Positions 42,221 to 51,289 of a stretch of 64,000 bases of DNA are shown here, one piece after another (the first letter of the stretch is position 1; the number at the start of each line of letters is the position of its first letter). The position numbers were made by a program, and so were the translations under genes. A model generated the notes under the pieces. It saw only the letters and a list, made by a program, of their open reading frames with translations, searched no databases and was not told the origin of the DNA. Source of the DNA: Chelonobacter sp050613185 (GTDB taxonomy: Bacteria > Pseudomonadota > Gammaproteobacteria > Enterobacterales > Pasteurellaceae); contig NZ_CP192511.1 of the NCBI RefSeq assembly GCF_050613185.1, forward strand, positions 1,736,001-1,800,000, read 5' to 3'.

Positions 42221-44101
42221 ATGTCTAAACAAATTCAAGTACCGGATATCGGTAGTGATGAAGTCACGGTAACCGAGATTATGGTCAGCGTTGGCGACAG
42301 CGTTGAAGTTGAGCAAAGTTTGATTAATGTTGAGGGCGACAAAGCCTCAATGGAAGTGCCGTCACCTGAAAAAGGGGTGGTCAAGGAAATTTTAGTTAAA
42401 GTCGGCGATAAGGTCTCTACGGGGTCGCCAATGATGGTGTTTGAAGATGCGGCGGCAGTTGCTGCACCTGAAGCCAAAGCGGAAGCGGCGCCTGTTGCCG
42501 CACCTGGGGCGGCAAGTGCGGTTGTCGATGTCGTTGTGCCGGATATCGGCAGTGATGAAGTTAACGTCACCGAAATTATGGTCGGCGTGGGCGACAGTGT
42601 CAGCGAAGAACAATCACTCTTGACCGTTGAAGGCGATAAAGCCTCAATGGAAGTGCCGGCGCCGTTTGCCGGCGTAGTGAAAGAAATTTTGGTTGTGGCG
42701 GGTGATAAAGTTTCAACCGGCTCTTTGATTATGCGCTTTGAAACCGCGGCAAGCGACGTGCCTGCCGTAGCCGAAAGTGCGGTTGCGGCTGCGCCTGTGG
42801 CGAGTTCAGCACCGTCAATCGTTGATGTCAATGTGCCTGATATCGGCGGTGATGAAGTTAACGTCACCGAAATCATGGTCAGCGTCGGCGATACTATTGC
42901 CGAAGAACAATCCTTGATTACCGTGGAAGGCGACAAAGCTTCGATGGAAGTACCGGCACCGTTCGCCGGTGTACTGAAAGAAATTTTGGTTAAAGCCGGT
43001 GATAAAGTCTCAACCGGTTCCTTGATTATGCGTTTTGAAGTTGCGGGTGCAGCCCCTGCACAAGCGGCAGCGCCTGCGGCGGCGCCGGCGAAAGCGGAAA
43101 GCGCCCCGGTGCCGGTAACAGCGCAAGCAGCGGCTTCTCAGCAAGATGTGACCGCAAGTGCGGTTTTTGCCCATGCAACGCCGGTGGTTCGCCGTTTGGC
43201 ACGCGAATTCGGTGTCAACCTGGATAAAGTCAAAGGTAGCGGACGTAAAGGACGTATCCTGAAAGAAGACGTGCAGGCGTATGTCAAAAATGCCATCAAA
43301 CTGGTTGAGTCCGGTTCGGTTGCGGCAGCAGCAGGTGCGGCGCCAGCGGGAGCCGGTTTGGGCTTGTTGCCTTGGCCGAAAGTGGATTTCAGCAAATTCG
43401 GCGAAACCGAAGAAGTGGAATTGGGCCGTATCCAAAAAATTTCCGGTGCCAACCTGCACCGCAACTGGGTGATGATTCCACACGTAACCCAATGGGACAA
43501 AGCGGATATCACCGATTTGGAAGCATTCCGCAAAGAGCAAAACGTGTTGGCTGAAAAACAAAAACTGGATGTGAAAATCACGCCGTTGGTGTTTATCATG
43601 AAAGCCGTTGCCAAAGCCCTGGAAGCTTATCCGCGCTTTAACAGCTCAATCTCCGAAGACGCCCAGCGTTTGACCCTGAAAAAATACATCAATATCGGCG
43701 TGGCGGTAGATACGCCGAACGGTTTGGTTGTCCCGGTATTTAAAGACGTAAACAAAAAAGGCATTATCGAATTGTCACGCGAATTAGCGGAAATCTCGAA
43801 AAAAGCCCGTGCAGGTAAACTGACCGCGTCTGATATGCAAGGCGGCTGTTTCACCATTTCCAGCTTGGGCGGTATCGGCGGCACGCACTTTACGCCAATC
43901 GTAAATGCACCGGAAGTGGCGATTTTGGGCGTATCTAAATCGGAAATGACGCCGGTTTGGAACGGTAAAGAGTTCACCCCTCGCTTGATGTTACCGTTGT
44001 CATTGTCTTATGACCACCGCGTGATTGACGGCGCAGACGGCGCGCGATTCGTCACCTTTATTAACGGCGTATTGTCCGATTTACGCCGCTTGGTGATGTA
44101 A
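42221..44101 (+). CDS. aceF: Pyruvate dehydrogenase E2 component (dihydrolipoamide acetyltransferase)
   Basis: AceF forms the 24-mer core of the complex and transfers acetyl groups to CoA. The ATG at 42221 follows AAGGAAAAA. Length 626 residues with three lipoyl domains, each with the lipoylated Lys in EGDKASMEVP (near residues 42, 145 and 244), joined by Ala/Pro-rich linkers. The E3-binding domain is ATPVVRRLAREFGVNLDKV. The catalytic domain ends with SYDHRVIDGADGARF (His and Asp). The three lipoyl units are near-identical in DNA, so recombination between them could change their number. Confidence 0.97.
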   Translation: MSKQIQVPDIGSDEVTVTEIMVSVGDSVEVEQSLINVEGDKASMEVPSPEKGVVKEILVKVGDKVSTGSPMMVFEDAAAVAAPEAKAEAAPVAAPGAASAVVDVVVPDIGSDEVNVTEIMVGVGDSVSEEQSLLTVEGDKASMEVPAPFAGVVKEILVVAGDKVSTGSLIMRFETAASDVPAVAESAVAAAPVASSAPSIVDVNVPDIGGDEVNVTEIMVSVGDTIAEEQSLITVEGDKASMEVPAPFAGVLKEILVKAGDKVSTGSLIMRFEVAGAAPAQAAAPAAAPAKAESAPVPVTAQAAASQQDVTASAVFAHATPVVRRLAREFGVNLDKVKGSGRKGRILKEDVQAYVKNAIKLVESGSVAAAAGAAPAGAGLGLLPWPKVDFSKFGETEEVELGRIQKISGANLHRNWVMIPHVTQWDKADITDLEAFRKEQNVLAEKQKLDVKITPLVFIMKAVAKALEAYPRFNSSISEDAQRLTLKKYINIGVAVDTPNGLVVPVFKDVNKKGIIELSRELAEISKKARAGKLTASDMQGGCFTISSLGGIGGTHFTPIVNAPEVAILGVSKSEMTPVWNGKEFTPRLMLPLSLSYDHRVIDGADGARFVTFINGVLSDLRRLVM

Positions 44102-44111
44102 GCACTATTTT

Positions 44112-44145
44112 CGCCTCTCTGCACAGCGGTAACGTAAGAGAGGCG
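44112..44145. repeat. Hairpin between aceF and lpd
   Basis: CGCCTCTCT and AGAGAGGCG form a perfect 9 bp stem around a 16-base loop, 11 bases after the aceF stop. No T-run follows, so it may stabilise the upstream mRNA or mark a processing point instead of ending transcription. An uptake signal follows at 44164-44172. Confidence 0.5.
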
Positions 44146-44201
44146 TGATTGAATTCGTGTTAAAGTGCGGTTTGCGCACTCAACCAATAAAAGAGGTTAT
44201 C

Positions 44202-45626
44202 ATGAGTAAAGAGATTAAAACGCAAGTTGTGGTATTAGGGGCGGGGCCTGCCGGTTACTCGGCGGCTTTCCGTTGTGCCGATTTAGGTTTGGATACGGTG
44301 ATCGTCGAGCGTTATTCCACGCTGGGCGGGGTTTGCCTGAATGTCGGTTGTATTCCGTCTAAAGCGTTATTGCACGTTGCCAAAGTAATTGAAGAAGCCA
44401 AAGCGTTGGCAGAACACGGGATCGTATTTGGCGAGCCGAGCACCGATGTGGAAAAAATCCGCGGTTGGAAAGAAAAAGTGATCAACCAATTAACCGGCGG
44501 CTTGGCAGGCATGGCGAAAATGCGTAAAGTGCAAGTGGTGAACGGTTACGGCAAATTCTCCGGCGCTAACTCCTTGATCGTTGCCGGTGAAGAAGGCGAT
44601 GTGACGATTAAATTTGATAATGCGATTATCGCCGCGGGCTCTCGTCCGATTCAATTACCCTTCATTCCACATGAAGATCCGCGTATTTGGGATTCGACGG
44701 ACGCGTTGAAATTGAAAACCGTACCGGAAAATCTGTTGATTATGGGCGGCGGGATTATCGGTTTGGAAATGGGAACGGTTTATCACGCGTTAGGTTCAAA
44801 AATTGACGTAGTCGAGATGTTCGACCAAGTGATTCCAGCGGCGGATAAAGATATCGTTAAGATTTATACCAAACGTATCGAGAAGAAATTCAACCTGTTG
44901 CTAGAAACCAAAGTGACCGCGGTGGAAGCGAAAGATGACGGGATCTATGTTTCGATGGAGGGCAAAGCCGCCAATGAAACCCGCCGTTATGACGCGGTAT
45001 TGGTCGCAATCGGCCGTACGCCGAACGGTAAATTGATTGACGCCGGTGTTGCCGGGGTTGAAGTGGATGAGCGCGGCTTTATCCGCACCGACAAACAAAT
45101 GCGCACCAATGTCGATCATATTTTTGCGATTGGTGATGTGGTTGGTCAACCGATGTTGGCACACAAAGGCGTACACGAAGGACACGTTGCCGCGGAAGTG
45201 ATCGCGGGCAAAAAACACTACTTCGATCCGAAAGTGATTCCGTCGATCGCTTACACCGAGCCGGAAGTGGCGTGGGTTGGTAAAACCGAGAAAGAGTGTA
45301 AGGCCGAGGGGAGCAATTACGAAGTGGCAACCTTCCCATGGGCGGCTTCCGGTCGTGCGATTGCCTCTGACTGTTCCGACGGGATGACCAAACTGATTTT
45401 CGATAAAGATTCACACCGTGTTATCGGCGGCGCAATCGTCGGTACTAACGGTGGCGAACTGTTAGGTGAAATCGGCTTGGCAATCGAAATGGGCTGTGAT
45501 GCGGAAGATCTTGCCTTGACCATTCACGCGCACCCGACCCTGCACGAATCCGTGGGTTTGGCGGCAGAAGTGTTCGAAGGTACCGTAACCGATTTACCGA
45601 ACGCCAAAGCGAAAAAGAAAAAATAG
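44202..45626 (+). CDS. lpd: Dihydrolipoyl dehydrogenase (E3)
   Basis: Lpd reoxidises the lipoyl groups of pyruvate and 2-oxoglutarate dehydrogenases and the glycine cleavage system. ATG at 44202 (AAGAGG 6 bases before it) gives 474 residues (E. coli 474) and the start MSKEIKTQVVVLGAGPAG. FAD motif GAGPAGYSAA, redox disulfide GGVCLNVGCIPSKAL, NAD motif IMGGGIIGLEMG, and C-terminal active-site HAHPTLHESVG are present. The C-terminus is Lys-rich. It completes the aceEF-lpd operon. Confidence 0.97.
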   Translation: MSKEIKTQVVVLGAGPAGYSAAFRCADLGLDTVIVERYSTLGGVCLNVGCIPSKALLHVAKVIEEAKALAEHGIVFGEPSTDVEKIRGWKEKVINQLTGGLAGMAKMRKVQVVNGYGKFSGANSLIVAGEEGDVTIKFDNAIIAAGSRPIQLPFIPHEDPRIWDSTDALKLKTVPENLLIMGGGIIGLEMGTVYHALGSKIDVVEMFDQVIPAADKDIVKIYTKRIEKKFNLLLETKVTAVEAKDDGIYVSMEGKAANETRRYDAVLVAIGRTPNGKLIDAGVAGVEVDERGFIRTDKQMRTNVDHIFAIGDVVGQPMLAHKGVHEGHVAAEVIAGKKHYFDPKVIPSIAYTEPEVAWVGKTEKECKAEGSNYEVATFPWAASGRAIASDCSDGMTKLIFDKDSHRVIGGAIVGTNGGELLGEIGLAIEMGCDAEDLALTIHAHPTLHESVGLAAEVFEGTVTDLPNAKAKKKK

Positions 45627-45669
45627 TTGAGGTCATCAACTAATCTCATTGAAAACCGTAGATCCTCTT

Positions 45670-46433
45670 TGATCTGACCCCACAAAGTTGGACTGCTTAA
45701 TGAACGGATTGAGTTCGATATTGTATCGGGCTTAATCCTTTTAATTTTCCCTGAATTCTTTCAGTATTGTAATACTCAATATATTGATGAACCGCCTGCT
45801 CAATGTCATCTGCCGTATCAAATTGCCGAACATAAAAACATTCTGTCTTCAGCCTGCCGAAAAAACTTTCCATTGCGCCATTATCCAAACAATTTCCCTT
45901 TCTCGACATACTGATTTGAATCTGATTATCTGCCAATATCTTGCGATAAGACGGCATTTGATACTGCCAACCTTGGTCTGAATGTAATATCGGCATTGCC
46001 TCCTTCGGTAACTTATTCACGGCTTGTTGTCCTTTGGGCTTATCAATCAGTCCATTTATGCCAAATTTATTGAACCGTTGCAACCATTGATAAACAACAC
46101 TGCCGTTTGATACGCCCAATTTCAGTGCAATTTGGTCAAAGGTCAGTTCGGTGTGTTGTAAATATTCAATGGCTTTCAGCTTATCTTCAAGCCTATATTT
46201 TCGTGGTATATGTAGGACGGCTAGCCCATCAAGACCGGAATATTGATATTGTGCAACCCAGTGACGAATACAGCGTGGTGCAACTTGAACGTGTTTTGAT
46301 GTTTGACTGAGAGATTGAGCATGTTGAAAGTAATATTCAACGATTTGTTGTTTCAATACTTGGGTATATTTAGTCATAAAAATCTGCACCTTAGTCAGTT
46401 GGTTTTGCAGTCCAACTTTTGGGGTGCAGATCA
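45670..46433 (-). mobile_element. Internally deleted IS3-family (IS150-type) insertion sequence
   Basis: The element spans about 764 bp and is bounded by imperfect inverted repeats: TGATCTGACCCCACAAAGTT at the left, and TGATCTGCACCCCAAAAGTT on the opposite strand at the right, both followed by GGACTGC. Full IS150-type elements are about 1.4-1.5 kb with orfA and orfB. Here a single frame joins OrfA sequence directly to the last third of OrfB. No clear target duplication was recognised. It sits between lpd and the PTS gene. Confidence 0.8.
45697..46377 (-). pseudogene. Fused, truncated IS3-family transposase (OrfA to OrfB C-terminus)
   Basis: The frame (about 226 residues from ATG 46377, MTKYTQVLKQQIVEY) begins with two helix-turn-helix modules of the OrfA type (LDGLAVLHIPRKYRLEDK, QIALKLGVSNGSVVYQWLQR). 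At about residue 123 it passes without a stop into the OrfB core: HSDQGWQYQMPSYRKIL (second Asp of DDE) and SRKGNCLDNGAMESFFGRLK (with the final Glu). The first catalytic Asp and the first half of OrfB are missing, so it should not catalyse transposition. The clean in-frame junction suggests a deletion that preserved the reading frame, possibly yielding an inhibitor-like DNA-binding protein. Confidence 0.8.
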
Positions 46434-46484
46434 GATTTGATATGCAAGGGATTTTTATTAGAAGCTATTTTTTAAATGTTCAGG

Positions 46485-47990
46485 CTAATCTTCTAACCCG
46501 AGAATTTGATTAACTTCACTCTTATACAACACCGCTTTGGCGCCAAAAATCGCTTGGATACCGCCGCCGACTTCGAGTACATCAATTGCACCAATCTTTT
46601 TCAAGCCGGCTTTATCCACTTTTTTCACGTCTTTGAGCGCCACGCGTAACCGAGTGATACAGGCGTCTACGTGTTCGATATTCTCTTTTTCGCCAAGTGC
46701 GGTGATAATTTTCACTGCATTCTCATGTAAGTCACTGTTGGCTGAAACCGCACTTTGGTTTTCTTCGCTTTGGCTGTCATCATCACGTCCCGGGGTCATC
46801 ACATTGAATTTGATGATTAAGAAGCGGAAGGTAAAATAATACAGCGCCGCCCAGGGCAAGCCGACCAACACCACCCGAATCCAGTTGGTTTTATCGTCAC
46901 CTTGCAAAATCCCGAACAACAGGAAGTCGATAAAGCCGCCGGAGAAGGTGTTACCAATAGAAATATTCAGAATATCAGCGATGTAGAATGATACCCCGTC
47001 GAAAAACGCATGGATCACATATAACCACGGCGCAACGAACAGGAACATAAATTCAATCGGTTCGGTGATCCCGGTTAAGAATGAGGTCAAAGCAACGCCT
47101 AAGAACAAACCGCCGAACAGTTTACGCCGTACTTTCGGTACGCAATGGTACATTGCCAAACAAGCCGCCGGCAAACCGAACATCATGGTGTCAAAACGCC
47201 CGGCAAAGAAACGCGTACCTTCGGTAAACAACCCCTGATGATTTGGATCAGCTAATTGGGCAAAGAAGATTTTTTGCGCTCCGGCAATCGCACTACCTGC
47301 GACTTGTTCCACGCCACCCAGTTCGGTGTACCAAAACAGCGGATAAATCATGTGGTGCAAGCCGATCGCACCGGACAAGCGCATTAAGAAACCGTAGAAA
47401 AATGTGCCGATTGCGCCCATTTTTGCAATTCCTTCCCCGGCACTGACCAGCCAACCTTGGAATGTCGGCCAGACTAAGAAAAAGAACACACCGACAAAAA
47501 TTGCGGCAAATGCAGTCACAATCGGTACAAAGCGGGAACCGCCGAAGAAGCCGAGCATTTGCGGCAATTGGATATTGTGGTAACGGTTATGCAGCCATAC
47601 CGCCAGCAAGCCCATCACCAACGAGCCGATCACCCCGGTGTCAATACCACTCGCCTCAGGAGTAAAAATCGCTAACAATGCGCTGATGGTACCGGTCATA
47701 ATCAAATAACCGACCACCGCCGCCAATGCTGCCGTACCTTTATCACGGTTAGCTAAACCAATGCCCAAACCGATACACAATAACAGCGCAAGATTGGCAA
47801 AAACCACGGTTCCTGCCGCCGCCATCACTTTAAAGATACTCTGCAAGAAATCGTTATCCAAAATCGGATAAGCTAAAATCGTGGTTTGGTTCGACAGTGC
47901 GCCGCCAATCCCGAGCAACAAACCGGCAGCCGGTAAAATAGCAATCGGCAGCATAAAGGCTTTACCGACTTTTTGTAGTGTTTTAAACAT
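46485..47990 (-). CDS. PTS glucose-family permease, IICB domains
   Basis: This 501-residue phosphotransferase permease has an IIC membrane domain (about residues 1-395, with GITEPIEF, the typical glucose-superfamily motif) and a C-terminal IIB domain with phosphorylated Cys444 in DACITRLRV. No IIA domain is attached, so it would need a separate Crr-type IIA. The family covers glucose, N-acetylglucosamine and maltose; the nan neighbours hint at an amino sugar, but this is an inference. AAGGAGG lies 6 bases before the ATG. A rho-independent-type hairpin precedes the gene by only 28 bases. H. influenzae lacks such a permease as far as I recall. Confidence 0.88.
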   Translation of the reverse strand: MFKTLQKVGKAFMLPIAILPAAGLLLGIGGALSNQTTILAYPILDNDFLQSIFKVMAAAGTVVFANLALLLCIGLGIGLANRDKGTAALAAVVGYLIMTGTISALLAIFTPEASGIDTGVIGSLVMGLLAVWLHNRYHNIQLPQMLGFFGGSRFVPIVTAFAAIFVGVFFFLVWPTFQGWLVSAGEGIAKMGAIGTFFYGFLMRLSGAIGLHHMIYPLFWYTELGGVEQVAGSAIAGAQKIFFAQLADPNHQGLFTEGTRFFAGRFDTMMFGLPAACLAMYHCVPKVRRKLFGGLFLGVALTSFLTGITEPIEFMFLFVAPWLYVIHAFFDGVSFYIADILNISIGNTFSGGFIDFLLFGILQGDDKTNWIRVVLVGLPWAALYYFTFRFLIIKFNVMTPGRDDDSQSEENQSAVSANSDLHENAVKIITALGEKENIEHVDACITRLRVALKDVKKVDKAGLKKIGAIDVLEVGGGIQAIFGAKAVLYKSEVNQILGLED

Positions 47991-48011
47991 ATAAGCCTCC
48001 TTTTTACTTAC

Positions 48012-48059
48012 AAATAAAAAAGATGAACCGCTCGACTATTCATCGTTGAGTCCATCTTT
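48012..48059 (-). terminator. Terminator or attenuator between nanA and the PTS gene
   Basis: On the minus strand AAAGATGGACT and GGTTCATCTTT form an 11 bp stem with two G-T pairs, followed by TTTTATTTG. It lies after nanA and ends about 20-28 bases before the PTS start, leaving no room for a separate promoter. Readthrough or antitermination is therefore needed for PTS expression. Confidence 0.7.
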
Positions 48060-48107
48060 GATTTTTAAAAAACGTGAATTATATCCGCAAGTGCGGTATG
48101 CGGTAAC

Positions 48108-48986
48108 TTACAGATAGTTGGCTTTCAATTCTTTTGCAACGGCTACTTGTTCCGCGGTTAATTCTTTGGTCATCGGTTCGCGGCAATAACCTGCGTCTAC
48201 GCCATCCAGCTTCAACAACTCTTTGATGGTCAGATATAAACCGTTGCCCAAAATACCTTCGATTAAATCATTGGTAACGTGTTGGATTTCTAACGCTTCC
48301 TCGATCTGTCCGGCTTGCGCTTTTTCAAAGATTTGACGCGCACGGATACCGTTGACGTTGAAGGTACTGCCGATTGCGCCGTCCACGCCCAATACCGCGG
48401 CAGGTAACATCATTTCGTCGAAGCCCGCCCAGATTAAGTGGTTCGGATAGGCTTTTTTCAAGCGCTCCAACAGATAGAAGTCACCTGCGGTGAATTTTAC
48501 GCCGATGATTTTTTCGTTTTCATACAATTCGCCGAATTGCGCTACGCCGATATTCACGCCCGTTAAGAACGGAATGGAGTACACGATCATGCGGTTGCCG
48601 GTGGCTTCGATAATAGTGTTATAGAAGTGTTTGATTTCGGCAAAGCTGAATTTGTAGTAGAACGGTGTCACCGCAGACAAACAGTCATAGCCTAATTCCG
48701 TGGCATATTTACCCAATTCAACCGCTTCTTTCAAATTCACGCTGCCCACTTGTGCAATCAACGCGATTTGATCTTTGGCTTCATCTTTGGCAATGCGGAA
48801 AATTTCTTTTTTCTCTTCGGTGGACAACATAAAGTTTTCACCGGTGCTGCCGCCGACATACAAACCGTCCACTTTCATTTTATCAATGTTATGGCGCACG
48901 ATTTGACGCAAGCCTTTTTCATTAATGGTTCCGTCCTCATTGAATGAAACCAGCAATGCGCTGAAAATACCTTTTAAATCTTTCAT
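48108..48986 (-). CDS. nanA: N-acetylneuraminate lyase
   Basis: NanA splits N-acetylneuraminate into ManNAc and pyruvate. It is a (beta/alpha)8 class I aldolase of 292 residues. The Schiff-base Lys lies in IIGVKFTAGDF, the catalytic Tyr in IVYSIPFLTGVNIG, and the carboxylate-binding motif is GGSTGENF. GGAG is 8 bases upstream. It follows siaR by 20 bases in an operon ordered nanE-nanK-yhcH-siaR-nanA; in H. influenzae nanA and siaR are also adjacent. Confidence 0.95.
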   Translation of the reverse strand: MKDLKGIFSALLVSFNEDGTINEKGLRQIVRHNIDKMKVDGLYVGGSTGENFMLSTEEKKEIFRIAKDEAKDQIALIAQVGSVNLKEAVELGKYATELGYDCLSAVTPFYYKFSFAEIKHFYNTIIEATGNRMIVYSIPFLTGVNIGVAQFGELYENEKIIGVKFTAGDFYLLERLKKAYPNHLIWAGFDEMMLPAAVLGVDGAIGSTFNVNGIRARQIFEKAQAGQIEEALEIQHVTNDLIEGILGNGLYLTIKELLKLDGVDAGYCREPMTKELTAEQVAVAKELKANYL

Positions 48987-49006
48987 GAAATCTCCTAAAA
49001 ATTAGA

Positions 49007-49873
49007 TTATTTAATACGTTGTTCAAGAATAACGTTTAATGTTTTTTGTTTTTTACTCATCGAATTATCCGGCTCTGCTTGTACCAACAGGGCGTAGATT
49101 AAATCCATGACAAATAACTGGGAAATTTTGGTACCGATGGAGTCGCCTTGCAGTTGCCCTTGTCGATTGCCGTTAATCAGCACATAATCCGCAACTTCAG
49201 TAATCGGCGAACGTAGATTATGGGTAATCGCAATGGTTTTTGCCCCATTGGCTTTGGCGATTTTTAATGCTTGTGTGGTTTCGATTGAATAACCCGAATG
49301 GCTGATACCGATCACAATATCCTGATCATTCATCAAGGAAGCCTGCATATACATAAAATGGTTGTTGGTGAGTGCATCCACCTGCAAGCCGATACGCAAG
49401 AATTTATGTTTGGCATCTTCCGCGGTCAAACCGGACGAACCGACACCGAACACGAAAATCCGTTTTGAACGGCGAATGGCCTCGACCGCTCTTTCCAATT
49501 CATTGAAATCCAATAAATTGATAGTTTCGCTAATCACATTCGACAGCACGCTTTGCAGTTTCAGCGCAATTTCACTCGGCTCATCCTCACCGCCAATTTG
49601 AGTGTCTAACAGCGAACCGTTCTCTTTGTTTTGGGTTGCCAACTCAATTGCCAAATCCAATTTAAAATCGGTATAGCCTTTAAAGCCTAAGGTACGACAA
49701 AAACGAATAAAAGTGGCTTCACCAACATCCAGTTTCGCTGCGACTTCAGATAATGAACATTGATTTAGTAAATCCGGAGAGGTCAGAATCGCGGACGCAA
49801 TTCGTTTTTCCGTCTTTGTCAAACTGCTTTGCAATGCACCTATGGTATCTAAAATTTTTCCACCTTGATTCAT
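49007..49873 (-). CDS. siaR: RpiR-family regulator of sialic acid catabolism (SiaR/NanR-like)
   Basis: This 288-residue RpiR-type regulator has an N-terminal HTH_6 domain (VGEATFIRFCRTLGFKGYTD) and a C-terminal SIS domain (FVFGVGSSGLTAEDAKHKFL) that binds sugar phosphates. In H. influenzae the SiaR repressor of the nan/sia genes is of this type and is adjacent to nanA; it responds to glucosamine-6-phosphate with CRP. The gene lies inside the operon it would control. Symbol assignment rests on context and family. Confidence 0.88.
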   Translation of the reverse strand: MNQGGKILDTIGALQSSLTKTEKRIASAILTSPDLLNQCSLSEVAAKLDVGEATFIRFCRTLGFKGYTDFKLDLAIELATQNKENGSLLDTQIGGEDEPSEIALKLQSVLSNVISETINLLDFNELERAVEAIRRSKRIFVFGVGSSGLTAEDAKHKFLRIGLQVDALTNNHFMYMQASLMNDQDIVIGISHSGYSIETTQALKIAKANGAKTIAITHNLRSPITEVADYVLINGNRQGQLQGDSIGTKISQLFVMDLIYALLVQAEPDNSMSKKQKTLNVILEQRIK

Positions 49874-49896
49874 GACATACTCCTATCGATCAAATT

Positions 49897-50367
49897 TTAT
49901 AATAATGTATAAGGAATTTTGACAACCAGTTTTTTCACCTTATGGCTTTGTCCCGCCACATTACAGCCCGGTTTATGCGGCTCATACGGGAAAAATACGG
50001 CAAACATTTTCGGTTGCAATACAATACTGTTTTTATTCTCAATTTCTACCGCTGTCAATTGGTAATCATCATCTTCGTGATAAGCTTCATAATTACTCAG
50101 ATCCGGATTGCCGACGCCGAATTCTATTTGCTCCGTACCGGAGATTAACACTTGTACATCCAGATAACGGTGGTGCAATTCCGCTTTTTTACTCGCCGCC
50201 TCTGCCGTGTCAAATTCCATCACGTTCATGAAAATATCGGCAGTGATGTCGTGGCGTCCCAATTCCAACGCCGCCAAATCTTGTCGGTTTAAATAATCGC
50301 ACACGTCTGCAATTACCGCCGGCAACCCAAGATTTACCTGTTCTTTCGTCAAATCAGCCAAAATCAT
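49897..50367 (-). CDS. yhcH: YhcH/YjgK/YiaL-family protein (NanQ-like)
   Basis: This 156-residue cupin-like protein matches the YhcH family, which in E. coli (NanQ) is proposed to assist anomer conversion or processing of sialic acid sugars. Key residues: HHRYLDVQVLISGTEQIEF and the metal-binding region MFAVFFPYEPHKPGCNV. Gaps of 10 bases to nanK and 23 to siaR show cotranscription. As I recall it, this gene is not part of the H. influenzae nan cluster. Confidence 0.88.
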   Translation of the reverse strand: MILADLTKEQVNLGLPAVIADVCDYLNRQDLAALELGRHDITADIFMNVMEFDTAEAASKKAELHHRYLDVQVLISGTEQIEFGVGNPDLSNYEAYHEDDDYQLTAVEIENKNSIVLQPKMFAVFFPYEPHKPGCNVAGQSHKVKKLVVKIPYTLL

Positions 50368-50377
50368 ATTTCAGTCC

Positions 50378-51262
50378 TTACCTTTTGTTTTTTAAACTAG
50401 CCTGCATCCAAAGTGCGGCGCCTACCAAGCCGGCGTCTTGCCCGCAAACCGCGGGTACGACATCGGTGTGATAAAAGTGCGGTAACCGCCGTAGATATTC
50501 GCGCACTAACGGTAGATAACCGTCGGCCAAACCGACGCTGCCGCCCACGGCAACCCGCTGAATATCATTACTAATCACTAAATCGGCAATCAGATTGGCA
50601 ATTGCCAGCGCCGAACGCTGCACCACCGCAACCGCTTCAGGCACGCCTTGACGGAAACGTTCGAACACTTCTTTCGGTTCGCACGGATTTTCCCACTGTG
50701 CCGCCGTGGCTTCAATCGCCCTGCCGGCGGCAACCGCCTCCACACAACCCCGTCTGCCGCAGCCGCAAACCGGACCGTTCGGATCCGCCAACGTATGCCC
50801 GATATGACCCGCCACCCCATTTGGACCGATTTGCAATTCGCGGTTCAGAATCATACCACCGCCGACACCGGTCGAAACCGTGATAAAAACAAAATTATCC
50901 ACTTTTTCATCCAGTAATGCATATTCTGCATAAGCGGCTGCCTGCACGTCATTTAGCAAACCTATCGGATGGCGGGTGTGTTTTGCGATAGTGTCACGCA
51001 ACGGGAACTCCGCCAAACCGCCCAAATTTTTCGGATTAAGTGCGGTCAGGACACCGTTATTGATAATCCCGGTCGAAGCAACGGCAACCGCGTCAAACAT
51101 CCCGTTATAATGCCGTAATAATTCGGACAGCACATTTGCCATACCTTCGGCTGATTTATCCTGCGGCGTTTTTATCTGTCGGCGCTGTTCAACGACCTTG
51201 CCCGTCACCAACGCGCTGGCAATCTTAGTTCCGCCAATATCTATCGCCAAACAACATCTCAT
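50378..51262 (-). CDS. nanK: N-acetylmannosamine kinase
   Basis: NanK phosphorylates ManNAc to ManNAc-6-phosphate. It is a ROK-family kinase of 294 residues. The ATP-binding DIGGTKIASALV lies at the N-terminus, and the ROK zinc motif CGCGRRGCVEA near residue 160. The catalytic Asp lies in LNDVQAAAYAE. It starts 28 bases after the nanE stop. Confidence 0.93.
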   Translation of the reverse strand: MRCCLAIDIGGTKIASALVTGKVVEQRRQIKTPQDKSAEGMANVLSELLRHYNGMFDAVAVASTGIINNGVLTALNPKNLGGLAEFPLRDTIAKHTRHPIGLLNDVQAAAYAEYALLDEKVDNFVFITVSTGVGGGMILNRELQIGPNGVAGHIGHTLADPNGPVCGCGRRGCVEAVAAGRAIEATAAQWENPCEPKEVFERFRQGVPEAVAVVQRSALAIANLIADLVISNDIQRVAVGGSVGLADGYLPLVREYLRRLPHFYHTDVVPAVCGQDAGLVGAALWMQASLKNKR

Positions 51263-51289
51263 CTTTTCCGAACCCCTACTCTTTGCGCG

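Noticed and set aside
47991..48107. A metabolite riboswitch in front of the PTS gene
   Set aside because: Only one hairpin with a T-run is present; no multi-stem aptamer or known conserved core was recognised.
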